From Natrinema gelatinilyticum (GTDB lineage: Archaea; Halobacteriota; Halobacteria; Halobacteriales; Natrialbaceae), in contig NZ_CP100757.1 of assembly GCF_024266705.1 (NCBI RefSeq), positions 558,001 through 622,000 of the forward strand: DNA of 64,000 nucleotides. The letters run 5' to 3'. The position numbers were made by a program, and so were the translations under genes. The notes beneath the pieces are model-generated. The model saw only the letters and a program-made list of their open reading frames with translations. It ran no database searches and had not been told where the DNA came from. This document shows positions 50,028-59,053 of the stretch, piece after piece (the first letter of the stretch is position 1; every line of letters begins with the position of its first letter).

Positions 50028-50955
50028 ATGATTCATGAGAGTCAGCTAACGAACGAGGTACTCGCGTTTATAGCGACCTATGGATTCGTCGCCGTCTTCG
50101 TCTACATGGTCCTCGAAACATCCATGCTACTTCACTTCGTCCCGAGCGAAGTCGTACTCCCCGTAGTAATCTCGCTTCTGGTCTCTGATATACTGACGTT
50201 TTTCATATTCATTACAATTGCGACCGCTGGCGCAGTAGTGGGTTCGCTCGTGGCGTATTATCTGATCGGGCGAAACACCGAACGCGCACTTCGTGTGTAC
50301 GGTGGCTATATATCTCGATCAATCTGACATTGACCGTGGGGAACAGTTGTTTGTCCGCTGGGGGGAGCCCATCGTCCTCTGGGCACGACTTCTCCCGTTC
50401 GTTCGCGCGTTCATTTCGGTTCCTGCTGGAATGGCGTCGATGGACATCCGCCGATTTACACTCTACTCGGCACTCGGATGCCTCACGTTCAACACGAGTA
50501 TTACATATCTTGTTTTTATGGGAACACGTGCAGGGACACCCCTCAGACGTGCGTTCGAAGCCACGATAGCGCTTCTGACCTTCAATCTTGGATATCTATG
50601 GGCCCGGCCCATGACCCTCGCATTGCAAATCATTGGTTTTACCGGCCTGTTTGTGATTGTCTGGTCAAACCGCCAGTGGATCCGAGCAAATCCGATTGCC
50701 GCCGCGCAAGTGACCTTGCGGACAGTCCGTGTTGTTGGAATTACCGTTGGTCTTCTGCTGATCTCAGCATCCATCGCTACCCCCAGTGACGCATTCTCCC
50801 TTGTCGCGTGGGTGTGGAATGATCCTCGCTTTTTCGTCCACCTTGGCGCATCGCGGCAAACTGCGCTCGCCCTTTCGGGAATCTCCCTACTGATTGGCGC
50901 ACTGGCAGTTTATCGAGTTGGAGTCCACCTTATCAGTACCTATTCAGGACCGTAA
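50028..50955 (+). pseudogene. DedA-family membrane protein, split by a (TA) dinucleotide slip
   Basis: The N-terminal part (50028-50327) MIHESQLTNEVLAFIATYGF, VLETSMLLHFVPSEVVLPVV and VVGSLVAYYLIGRNTERALR has the DedA family E-x-PSE-like loop. Near 50310 the frame changes, and the C-terminal part (50293-50955) continues LDQSDIDRGEQLFVRWGEPI, VLWARLLPFVRAFISVPAGM and FNTSITYLVFMGTRAG (the family's arginine-rich amphipathic loop and second re-entrant). Restoring one TA in TATATAT (50307-50313) joins YGGYIYLDQ in frame. After the DedA domain are about 120 residues of extra helices. DedA proteins flip lipids or use proton gradients; here the gene is off in this sequence. Confidence 0.85.
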
Positions 50956-51219
50956 CGACGTGAATGGCTGGCCCATAACCGAACCGACACTATCTATATG
51001 GCATGAATTAGACATTCAACCAAATCATCAACAGGAAATGAGTCTATAGATAAGCAAGACGAATGACCGCACAACGAGGAGGGTTACGCTGAATCAGTTG
51101 CATCTCCTGCGCTCTTTGAACGTGAATTTATTATTGGAGAAAATCCTATTCGGTCCACTATATCAACTCCTGGCGACTGTACCCCGACCAGTTTTGAACA
51201 TGTCTGTGGTACCAGGCAT

Positions 51220-51594
51220 ATGAGTACAGATACGAGAGCGGCATTCCCCCAGAACGAAGGCCTTGAATCGTTAGATTACGCGGCGATCGTTCTCGCAACG
51301 ATATCAGGGCTAATCCATTTCTATGAGGGGTACGAGGATCTGGGGGAAGGAATTCTTCCGATACTCTTTATTCTTGCCGGAGTTGGTTTCTTCATGTGGA
51401 TCGGTCTTCTCCTCGTCAACGTCCCAAAGAAACCGATCTACATCGCCGGCTTCGTCTTTACAGCGATTCAGTTTGTTATGTATTTCGTGCTCAATTGGCC
51501 GCAGATCTACGAGGCAATTGGAGTCATCGACAAAGCGGTCCAACTGGTACTCATGATCGTTCTCGTCGTACTGTACCGACGAAATTCTCGGTGA
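51220..51594 (+). CDS. Small four-helix membrane protein, conserved in haloarchaea
   Basis: 124 residues. After an acidic N-terminus come four helices: YAAIVLATISGLIHFYEGYE, LPILFILAGVGFFMWIGLLL, PIYIAGFVFTAIQFVMYFVL and LVLMIVLVVLYRRNSR. The GLIHFYEG and QFVMYFVLNWP segments are what I recall from haloarchaeal DUF7475-like proteins. Function unknown. Start ATG preceded by an A/T-rich gap; no partner gene nearby. Confidence 0.75.
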   Translation: MSTDTRAAFPQNEGLESLDYAAIVLATISGLIHFYEGYEDLGEGILPILFILAGVGFFMWIGLLLVNVPKKPIYIAGFVFTAIQFVMYFVLNWPQIYEAIGVIDKAVQLVLMIVLVVLYRRNSR

Positions 51595-51891
51595 GAGAAC
51601 TTTCCATAATCGGTCATATATGGTCGTTTTCACGCCCGTCATCTGTGATATCATTCGCTCTGCCGGTGCCAGTTAACCATTCCATGGCCTGAGTAGAGGG
51701 AATCCGGAATGGCCTCATTCGGGGGAGCGCCTCAGCAGATAGTCGCTACTCGTCGGCTTCCCGAAACCGGTCCGGTTTATCGATCGATGTCAGCGATCGG
51801 TCACTGACGATTCTTCGCATGGCGACATCATTCGGCGGGTGACTAACTACCACGTTCAACTGGTATTACGTTCCTGAATGTGTTCCGATTC

Positions 51892-52020
51892 TTATGTCGA
51901 CTCTGCTTCGGTTCCCGAGGAAGTCTCCGCCTCGGTCTCGGTCGCTAGATACACGAGCCCCCCGACGCACACGAGTATAAACAAGCCGCCGAGCGCAGCT
52001 AGTGCGGCTTCAGCCCTGAA
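51892..52020 (-). pseudogene. Fragment of a small membrane protein, paralogue of the gene at 60447
   Basis: Minus strand reads EAALAALGGLFILVCVGGLV, YLATETEAETSSGTEAE, then TAA. It parallels LAALGSVFILLCVGGLAYLA of the intact protein at 60447-60701. The N-terminal helix is missing; the fragment ends where the IS630-like sequence at 52,025 begins. Confidence 0.72.
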
Positions 52021-52082
52021 ATGCTAGCTTTATTTGCGTAGAGCGCCTCTAGGATGTGTTCAGAAATTCTCTGGAGTAACTC

Positions 52083-52313
52083 ATGCCACGAACACAACAG
52101 TACTCTGTCGATCTGTCTGCCGATGAACGAGCGGAGCTGAATGCGATGCTTTCAGCGGGCACGTACAAAACGCGGGAACTCACACGTGCACGGTGTCTCT
52201 TGCACTCGGATGACGGCTTGACTGACCAGCAGGTCAGTGAAGCCGTCGGCTGTCATCCCGGCACAGTGGGACGCGTCCGGAAACGCTACACCGAGGACGG
52301 CCTTGCGGCGAGT
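52083..52313 (+). pseudogene. N-terminal HTH fragment of a third IS630-like transposase (C)
   Basis: MPRTQQYSVDLSADERAELN, KTRELTRARCLLHSDDGLTD and QQVSEAVGCHPGTVGRVRKR are the double HTH of IS630 transposases. It is cut after GLAA by the TA-flanked IS630 element A copy 2 (52316). No continuation was found beyond the far end at 57039, so the rest was lost. Confidence 0.78.
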
Positions 52314-52319
52314 TAATGA

Positions 52320-52933
52320 CTAAGATAACTTTTGAAAGTCAAGGAACTTCTGACACCACTTCTTTGCAAAGCTGATACGCTGTGTTATTTGTTCGAATAT
52401 TTCCTGAACGAGATCTTTGAACCAATCTTCATCGTCAACGATGATTGGACACATCGTCCACTTGAGGTTGTCCCAGACCCTCTCGATTGGGTTAAGGTGC
52501 GGTGAGCTTGGTGGGAGAAAGATCAGATCAATCCCAAGGTGATGGGCGTGCTTGCGCGTGTGTATACAGATATGAGACCCATGCTTATCCAAGACGAGCA
52601 GAATCCGTTTGCCGGGATTCTGCTCGCGAATCCTCTCTAAGACCTCGCAAATCCGTTCTTTCTCCTCGGTTTCTTTGAACGTGACGAGGCTCTCACCGTT
52701 GAGTGCGTAGAACCCGACAGCCGAGTCTTCCATCTTGACGAGCGGTCGTTCGATATGAGGATCATCCACGTACCACACCCGGCGCGAATTATCGTACAGC
52801 TGTGGTTTTGACGCGTCAAAGAAGCCGAGGACGGTGCCGCCATCGGTGCAGATCTCCTCGTCAACGACCCAGCCGTCGTCAGTTTCACCCTCGCGTTTGT
52901 TGTGTGGCTGATCGTCCTCGTCGAGCGCGTCAT
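52320..52933 (-). pseudogene. C-terminal part of IS630-A copy 2 transposase
   Basis: Identical, except for isolated changes, to residues LDEDDQPHNKREGETDDGWV through FAKKWCQKFLDFQKLS of copy 1, with catalytic LGFFDASKP, LVLDKHGSH and NPIERVW. It is separated from its N-terminal part (55075-55552) by the 2.1-kb element B. One clear difference from copy 1 is Asp for Gly in VDDEDWFKD. Confidence 0.85.
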
Positions 52934-53361
52934 AATGATCAAGATAACTTTTGCAAATATGGACTGAGGAATTGATCGATCCAGGACTTGGCAAATCCGA
53001 GTCGATCGGTAAGGGTGTCGAAGAGACGGCGAGCGAGAGTTCGGAACGCGCTCTCGCTCGCCACCACGATTGGCGAGGCAGTGCGTTTGAGTACTTTCCA
53101 GACCTGTTCAATCGGGTTGAGGTGCGGTGAGCCGACCGGAAGAAAGACGAGATCAATACCGAGTTGATGTGCGCGCTTGCGCGTGTGTTCACAGATGTGA
53201 GACGAGAAGTTATCCAAGACGAGCAGAATCCGTGTTCCCGGATTCTGCTCGCGGACTTGCTCCAATAGCGCACAGATGTTCTCTTTCGATTGATCTTCAG
53301 GGAACGTCAGGACACTTTCGCCGGTGAGCGTATAGCATCCGACCGCTGGTTCGTCAAGTTT

Positions 53362-54340
53362 TGCTTCGTAGGATCGCTAGACGAAGCTTGATTTCGGCGT
53401 TTTCACTAATGCCACCGCCGGTCGAAAACCGATACACTGCGGTTGATTCTACGGATATCTAACTGTTCGACGAAGATTGTAGACGGCACATTTGAGCACC
53501 ATCTCGCGGAATTCGAGGTGCCAGCTTCGCGCACGCACGGCGGAGCCGAGCGTGCGCTTGATCGACGAAAAGACAGTCTCAACCATCCAGCGGCGATTGT
53601 ACCAGCAGCTGCTCATCCGGGCGTTGTGTGCCCGGTCGAGCGAGGAGTAGATCCGGTGTTTGATCAACGGTCGGATGCGATCAAGATGAAGATCGTCTCG
53701 GAATGGCTTTCCATCGTAAGCACGGTCAGCGGCCAATGACCGCAGGTCCTCGGCGTTTCGCCGAGCGACCTGCGGACCAATCTTCGCATCATTTTTTCGT
53801 GGTCGTACAGTGAACATCGTAGACGTACAGCGTTTTCACGTCCACGAGGGCAGTGACTTTGAGCGAGCGAACGCGGTAGTGTTTTCGCGTCGCGTAGTAC
53901 CGCGAGGGCTGGTCGCGGTCGAAACCAGTCGAGTCGATCGCGGCATGGCCAGTGCGTTTCTCGGCTGATTCGCCGAGAAACGCACGATAGGTCTCCATCG
54001 AGATAGTCTCAAACCAGTCACGCAGGACGGTAAAATGCGGAAGCCGCGTGAGGCCGATTTCGTCGAGAATGCCGGGCATTTCGCTCAACAGATCGATTGT
54101 CTGGCGGTAGGATTTCCCGAGTTCGATCCGCAGTGCTTGCAACGTGAGCATCGCCCATTCGGCGAACCCGCCACCCCCTACGGGGTCGGCGGGTTCGTCC
54201 GGATTCTCGACAACGTTTTTAGCTTTCGCAACGATTTCTCGGGTGAGGAGACGGAATTCGGATACCAAAGTAATCCGTCTCTTCGCTTTCTACGAAGATA
54301 ACGAGATTGAGGCGACGCCGTCTAGCGATCCTACAGAGCA
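53362..54340 (-). mobile_element. IS5-family element 3 with 8-bp target duplication
   Basis: Terminal inverted repeats TGCT(T/C)(C/T)GTAGGATCGC then TAGACG; direct repeats TCAAGTTT at 53354-53361 and 54341-54348. Inserted into IS630-B. Confidence 0.9.
53449..54268 (-). CDS. IS5-family transposase of element 3, two frames joined at an A6 run
   Basis: The first frame (53789-54268) MVSEFRLLTREIVAKAKNVV, RLPHFTVLRDWFETISMETY, GHAAIDSTGFDRDQPSRYYA to DVHCTTTKK-stop. The second frame (53449-53817) gives NDAKIGPQVARRNAEDLRSL, AADRAYDGKPFRD and NRRWMVETVFSSIKRTLGSA. The two meet exactly at a run of six A (53792-53797 on the plus strand as T6), where a -1 slip yields KKNDAKIGPQVARR, as in uninterrupted relatives. 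This is either a programmed frameshift or a 1-base lesion. DDE residues are AIDST, SLAADRAYD and the VETVF Glu. Confidence 0.75.
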
Positions 54341-55074
54341 TCAAGTTTCACCAGCGGTCGTTCCAGTGTCGGATCATCAACGTACCACAGTCGATGCGAA
54401 TTGTCGTATGGTTGTGGATGCGAAGCATCACAAAAACCGACGACAGTTCCCCCATCCGTGCAAATATCGTCGTCGAGGACCCATCCTTCGTCCTCATCAT
54501 CAGGACGCTTGTTATGTGCCGTCTCTGTCTCCTCGTCGAACGCGTCTGCGACGCGTTCTTCGAGGATTTCATCTGCGTTTTCTGGCCGAGAGGGGCGCTT
54601 TGGACGTGGTTTAGCGTAGGACAGTCCGAGATTCCGGAGGAATCGACCGAGATAATCCGGATGGTACTCTACACCGAACTCTTCGTCCAAGAGCTGATGA
54701 ACTTCCTGTGCTTTCCAGGGTTGCCCCTCCCGGAGAAGTTCTAAAAGACGCTTTTGTTCCTCGTCACCGAGCTTCGGGGGCCTTCCGCCCCCGAAGTTCG
54801 GTGTCAACTGACCAAGTCCGCCATCGTTCCATCGACGCGCCCAGCGACTTCCAGTCGACGCAGATTTGCCAACGTCGTCGGCTGCTTCCTCGTACGTTGC
54901 TCCCTTGTAGAGACGTTTGACAAAGGTGAGTCGCTTGATGATCTTTGGATCGTCTGCTTCGTCCAGCAGCCGATCCAACTCCTGCTCACTTAGATGACGA
55001 ACAAGATCGCCTCGCCGGTCTCCTCCCATCACTCGCCCGTCTCAGTCTATGCCCATAACTTCCGTCACTCATTA

Positions 55075-55552
55075 CGACGCGCTCTTCGAGGATCTCGTCT
55101 GGATTCTCTGGCTGGTGCGGACGCTTTGGCCGTGGTTTTGCGTAGGAGAGCCCGAGATTCCGAAGAAAGGTACCGAGATAATTTGGACTGTACTGGACAC
55201 CGAATTCTTCCTGGAGGAGGTGCTGAATCTCCTGTGATTTCCAGGGCTGATCTTCACGGAGCATCCCAACCAGCTCTTCTTGTTAGTCTTCGTCGAGTTT
55301 CGGGGGTCTGCCGCCCCCGAAACTCGGCATAAGCTCTTCGAAGCCACCATCATTCCAATCTTCCGTCCAGCGGGTCCCGGTGGCTGGAGATCGGCCTTCT
55401 CGATCGGCAGCCTCTGGAATTGTATCGCCTTGATAGAGATTCTTGACAAAACCAATTCGTCGAATATGGTGCTTGTCTTCGGCTTCTCGCAGTAACTCAT
55501 CAATCTCTTCCTCTGGCAGGTGACGCTTAATCTCTGTTCGGCGTGATCCCAT
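55075..55552 (-). pseudogene. N-terminal part of IS630-A copy 2 transposase
   Basis: MGSRRTEIKRHLPEEEIDEL to FGGGRPPKLDED, then the same TAA as in copy 1, then MLREDQPWKSQEIQHLLQEE to ENPDEILEERV at the border of element B. A few substitutions separate it from copy 1 (NRH to KRH, AED to TED). Confidence 0.83.
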
Positions 55553-55592
55553 TACCTAAGTATCAAAATCCAATTGCAAAAGTATTCATACT

Positions 55593-57029
55593 CGGTACTT
55601 CCCGACTGGTGTGAGAGCTGAAGCTAAAGCGTGGGTCTGATGAGGAAGATGTCTGGTTGAGTGAATGTGTTCAAAACCCCTCAGCCAGACGGTGTTCTTT
55701 CGGACTCGGACGTGAAAGATTTAGCGGAAGACGTCATCTGCCAGCTCCCTTTGCCAGGGATCGAGGGCTCGCCCCTCGATCCCGGCGATATCTGGGCTGT
55801 CGTGGTTCTTGCAGCAGTGAACCAGACATCCATCTGGGAGACGTGCAAGGACAACGACAACGCTGCCTGTGACGATACTGTCATGGACTGGCTACATACG
55901 CTCAACCGAGAGTGGCTTGAGCGGGTTGCTAACCGCCTTCTCAAGGAGTTGGCGATGACGATCCTCGACCCTGATCGGTCGAGGATCGTCTCCATTGACT
56001 TCGTCGATAACCCCTACCACGGAACGTACGCCGATGAAGAAGGTGAACTCTGCCGCATGCACGCAAAAGACGGAACAACGACGTGCCACCGGTACTGCAC
56101 GGCGTATCTCGTCTCGAACGGAAAGCCAGTGACATTGGCGATGACGTACGTCCGTAGTGATGAGAAAGAGGCCGATGCGGTCGAGCGCGTCCTCGACCGC
56201 GTCGAAGCCTATCCCTTCGAGATAGAGTTGCTCTTGGCAGATCGTGGCTTCTACAACGAACGTATTCTGCGCCGCTCACGGGAGATTGCTGCGACTGTCG
56301 TTCCCGTCCAAAAGAAGGGCAAGCGCATGAGGAAGAAGCTGGATACGCACTGCTCGTACATGACGACCTATCGGATGTACAAAGGCCGCGAGCGGGAACT
56401 GGAATTCCCGCTCGCGGTCGCTGTGTCGTATCACGCCGGAGATCGCGGGAAAAGCGGCGAGGTCGTTCGAGGCTATGTGGCGTGCGATCTGGCCGATCGC
56501 ACGCCGAAACAAGTCGAACGACTCTATCGGAAACGGTCAGCGATCGAAACGAGCTACCGTGTATTTCGCCAAGCACGAGTGGTAACGACGACACAAGACC
56601 CAATTATCCGCTTCGCGTTCGTCCTGGTTGGATTTCTGTTGGAGAACCTCTGGCTTGTGCTTCGATGGGCGGTCGTCGCCCGCCCCCGGCGGGGCGGGCG
56701 CGACCTGCCCGAGGAATTCACGTTTAAAACCTTCTCTGACTGGATCAGGCATGCATTAGAGGAAGAGCTAGAGCGGACTTGGGAGGTCGAGATGAACGGC
56801 GTCGGTGTGCCAGAAGCATACGCGCTGGCCGCGGGCTGACGCCAGCCCGCGGCCTTGGGCAAGCTCCTAGTGAGCAACAGCATTCGCCTAGAACAGCGTA
56901 TCTCAGCCTTCTTACTTCACTTCTCCTCATCCGTGGATTCTATTTCCTATTCACTCAGTTACCACACCGGCATTCACTCCGCTCGTCCATGACTCAGCAC
57001 AGTTCACGAAGCGAGTCTGGGAAGTACCG
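55593..57029 (+). mobile_element. ISH3-family element, complete, with ATACT target duplication
   Basis: Inverted repeats CGGTACTTCCCGACT (55593) and, at the far end, CGGTACTTCCCAGACT on the complement (57029). ATACT is duplicated at 55588-55592 and 57030-57034. The insertion lies near the right tip of IS630-A copy 2. Confidence 0.93.
55661..56839 (+). CDS. ISH3-family transposase, intact
   Basis: 392 residues, starting at GTG 55661. DDE catalytic residues: Asp in RIVSIDFVDNPYHGTYADEE, Asp in IELLLADRGFYNERILRRSR and Glu in KRSAIETSYRVFRQARVVTT (Y-x-x-R-x-x-I-E-T). Length and motifs are those of haloarchaeal ISH3/ISC1359-type transposases. Nothing in the gene is broken and both element ends are recognisable, so the element may still be mobile. 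It is the youngest insertion in its nest, because nothing interrupts it. Confidence 0.93.
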   Translation: MNVFKTPQPDGVLSDSDVKDLAEDVICQLPLPGIEGSPLDPGDIWAVVVLAAVNQTSIWETCKDNDNAACDDTVMDWLHTLNREWLERVANRLLKELAMTILDPDRSRIVSIDFVDNPYHGTYADEEGELCRMHAKDGTTTCHRYCTAYLVSNGKPVTLAMTYVRSDEKEADAVERVLDRVEAYPFEIELLLADRGFYNERILRRSREIAATVVPVQKKGKRMRKKLDTHCSYMTTYRMYKGRERELEFPLAVAVSYHAGDRGKSGEVVRGYVACDLADRTPKQVERLYRKRSAIETSYRVFRQARVVTTTQDPIIRFAFVLVGFLLENLWLVLRWAVVARPRRGGRDLPEEFTFKTFSDWIRHALEEELERTWEVEMNGVGVPEAYALAAG

Positions 57030-57039
57030 ATACTCATTA

Positions 57040-57394
57040 TTCGTAGTCTCGGTCGCCATGAGATTCGCTACTACCGCCCGAAGTATAACCCTCCTGTTAG
57101 TTCCTCTCGGAAAGAGAGCTGCCCTTCGCTGCCGGTATCTGGTTTGACGGTGTAGACTCTCCCTGACGCGATCACCGTGTCACCCCCCATCGATTCAACA
57201 ATTGACCTGAATGTTCTGGACGTGTTCGTCGGGATACTCTGCCGTCGCCATTGCTCGGAGTAGCGGCCTGAACACGTGGTGTGGGGGAGTCGCCGTCTGA
57301 GCCACCCACCTCCTCGTGATTCTGCGCCTTCCAGAGCATTTACGCCTCGAGCGAACAAATGATTCTATGCGGTAATCGAAATCCCACATCTAGT
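57040..57394. other. Region before the APC permease
   Basis: No recognised gene. A minus-strand reading (MATAEYPDEHVQNIQVN) may be debris. The promoter of the APC gene should lie near 57335-57370. Confidence 0.4.
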
Positions 57395-58690
57395 ATGTCG
57401 GAACAACTTGGTCTCCGAGAGGTCGTCGCCATGGGGGTCGGCGGGCTCATCGGTGGTGGCATCTTCGCGGTACTCGGAGTCGCTGCCGAAATCGCCGGTA
57501 ATGCCGCGTTCCTTGCGTACCTGATTGCTGGAGGAGTCGCAATGGCGTCGGGATACTCGTATGCACGGCTCACGGCCCACCTCGACGAAGAGGGTGGTTC
57601 ATTCACCTTCGTCGAACACTATACTAGCAACGAGAACGTCGCAGGGCTGGTCGGATGGACGTTGATTGTGGGCTACGTTGGAACCATGGCGATGTACGCC
57701 TTCGCGTTCGGATCTTTCGCGGCGGATCTTCTCGTGGGTACATCCGGCACGTGGCTGCGAGGAGCACTATCGATTGGTATCATCGTCATGTTCACCGGAA
57801 TCAATCTCATGGGCGTACGTGAGAGCGGCGAGTCCCAGGACATCCTCGTCTATGTTAAGGTAACTATCCTCTTCGCGTTCGGACTCGTCGGCCTCTGGAC
57901 TATCTTTGTCGGCCACCGCGCCCAGCCGTTTGTCGGTGGCATCTTCTCCAAAGGTTTGCTTGCACCGATCGTGGGCATCGGTGCCATCTTCGTCTCCTTC
58001 GAGGGGTTCCAGTTACTCTCCTACGAATACACCGACATTGAAGGCGGCATCGACACCATGGAGGGGGGAATCTACCTCTCGATCGCCATCTCGACGGTGA
58101 TCTACGTCCTCGTCGCGTTCGTGACGACGACAGTATTATCCCCCAAGCAGATACTCCAATCCAAGGAGACTGTCCTCGCTGTTGCGGCGAGCATGCTCTT
58201 TGCCGATCCGCTGATCCAACGGGCAGCGTTCGTTCTCGTCGCTGTCGCTGCGCTGTTTTCGACCACGTCGGCGATCAACGCGACGCTGTTTGGCACAGCA
58301 CGACTTGCACACAAGGTGGCGAAAGAGGGCGCGCTGCCACAGCTGTTCTCGTTTCAGAACAAGAATGGGGTACCCACGTGGAGTTTGATCATCATCGCCG
58401 GCCTTACAGCCGTCTTCACGGCGCTCGGAACACTTGAGGAAATCACGTCGTTCGCGTCTATTGCATTCGCCCTGGTCTTCGGGACAGTTAATTACATCTG
58501 CTTTCGAGATTCTGACATCGACCGATCCCCGTTGATTCCCGGTATCGGACTTGTCGGGACCGTCGCGTTCCTCCCGCTGATCCTCTGGCATTACCTCCGA
58601 ACACAGCCGACGATGTTCTACTACGTCGGCGGAATCTTCCTCGCACTCGTTATTTTGGAGTTAGCCTACTCGGAACGGCGTCGACTCTAA
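57395..58690 (+). CDS. APC superfamily amino-acid permease
   Basis: 431 residues from ATG 57395 (MSEQLGLREVVAMGVGGLIG); an in-frame ATG at 57359 adds 12 unconserved residues. Twelve helices are expected. The first has the APC motif GVGGLIGGGIFAVLGVAAEI; then YSYARLTAHLDEEGGSFTFV, FTGINLMGVRESGESQDILV, SFEGFQLLSYEYTDIEGGID (the substrate-side helix 6) and STTSAINATLFGTARLAHKV. It lacks the C-terminal USP domains of its relatives in this window. The substrate cannot be assigned. Complete and apparently functional. Confidence 0.92.
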   Translation: MSEQLGLREVVAMGVGGLIGGGIFAVLGVAAEIAGNAAFLAYLIAGGVAMASGYSYARLTAHLDEEGGSFTFVEHYTSNENVAGLVGWTLIVGYVGTMAMYAFAFGSFAADLLVGTSGTWLRGALSIGIIVMFTGINLMGVRESGESQDILVYVKVTILFAFGLVGLWTIFVGHRAQPFVGGIFSKGLLAPIVGIGAIFVSFEGFQLLSYEYTDIEGGIDTMEGGIYLSIAISTVIYVLVAFVTTTVLSPKQILQSKETVLAVAASMLFADPLIQRAAFVLVAVAALFSTTSAINATLFGTARLAHKVAKEGALPQLFSFQNKNGVPTWSLIIIAGLTAVFTALGTLEEITSFASIAFALVFGTVNYICFRDSDIDRSPLIPGIGLVGTVAFLPLILWHYLRTQPTMFYYVGGIFLALVILELAYSERRRL

Positions 58691-58766
58691 TCGCCGTTTC
58701 GGTTTGTGATACGCAACCGGTACCCCGATCAGGCATACGCTGTCCCACCTGCGCTCTTCAGGGGTC

Positions 58767-59053
58767 CTACCGCTGAATCCTCAGACGTAGTGATCCCTCG
58801 ATTCTCGTCAGCCGACTAAACCACGTCACTCCCCCTCGAACGAGTACGCCGCGCAGTCCGTCAATGCCGTACGTGAGCGGGTTGAATACGTCACGTACCG
58901 AATCACAGACTGGAAGTTCGTCATCGGATACAATGCACGGAAGAGGAGCGGGAAGAGGGCGAAATTGAAGACGAGGTTGAACGCGTGGAAATCGTTGATA
59001 CAAGAGGCGAAGATCAAACCGACGCTGATGAAGGTTGCTCCGATTAGGATCAT
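58767..59053 (-). pseudogene. C-terminal fragment of an ABC-2 (DrrB-like) permease
   Basis: One frame gives MILIGATFISVGLIFASCIN, DFHAFNLVFNFALFPLLF and then ALYPMTNFQSVIRYVTY; a second frame continues NPLTYGIDGLRGVLV. In intact relatives these are one segment (FxxFNLIMNFxxxPLFFLSGALFPxxNLPxxLRxxTxxNPLTYGxDxLR). The N-terminal half is gone. It directly follows the stop of the upstream transferase gene on the same strand. Confidence 0.75.

Larger units (their letters stand above)
52939..55032 (-). pseudogene. IS630-B transposase, split by IS5 element 3
   Basis: The N-terminal part (54341-55032) MMGGDRRGDLVRHLSEQELD through FGGGRPPKLGDEEQKRLLEL and TVVGFCDASHPQPYDNSHRL to LVKLD. The C-terminal part (52939-53361) continues DEPAVGCYTLTGESVLTFPE, TRILLVLDNFSSHICEHTRK, FLPVGSPHLNPIEQVWKVLK to LQKLS. 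Removing IS5 element 3 and one TCAAGTTT copy rejoins VKLDEPAVGCY in frame, so this transposase was intact until then. Unlike element A it has no internal TAA. Confidence 0.87.
52935..55072 (-). mobile_element. IS630-family element B, inserted in element A copy 2
   Basis: Flanked by TA (52933-52934 and 55073-55074). The interrupted target reads GAGCGCGTCA | CGACGCGCTC, nearly the continuous GAGCGCGTCATCGACGCGCTC of copy 1. It is itself split by IS5 element 3. Confidence 0.82.
52316..57037 (-). mobile_element. IS630-family element A, copy 2, carrying nested insertions
   Basis: Left end ATGACTAAGATAACTTTTG and right end (complement) ATGAGTATGAATACTTTTG match copy 1 and are flanked by TA at 52314-52315 and 57038-57039. 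The right end is split by ISH3 (TSD ATACT), and the transposase gene is split by element B. Without these insertions it is the size of copy 1. Confidence 0.85.
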
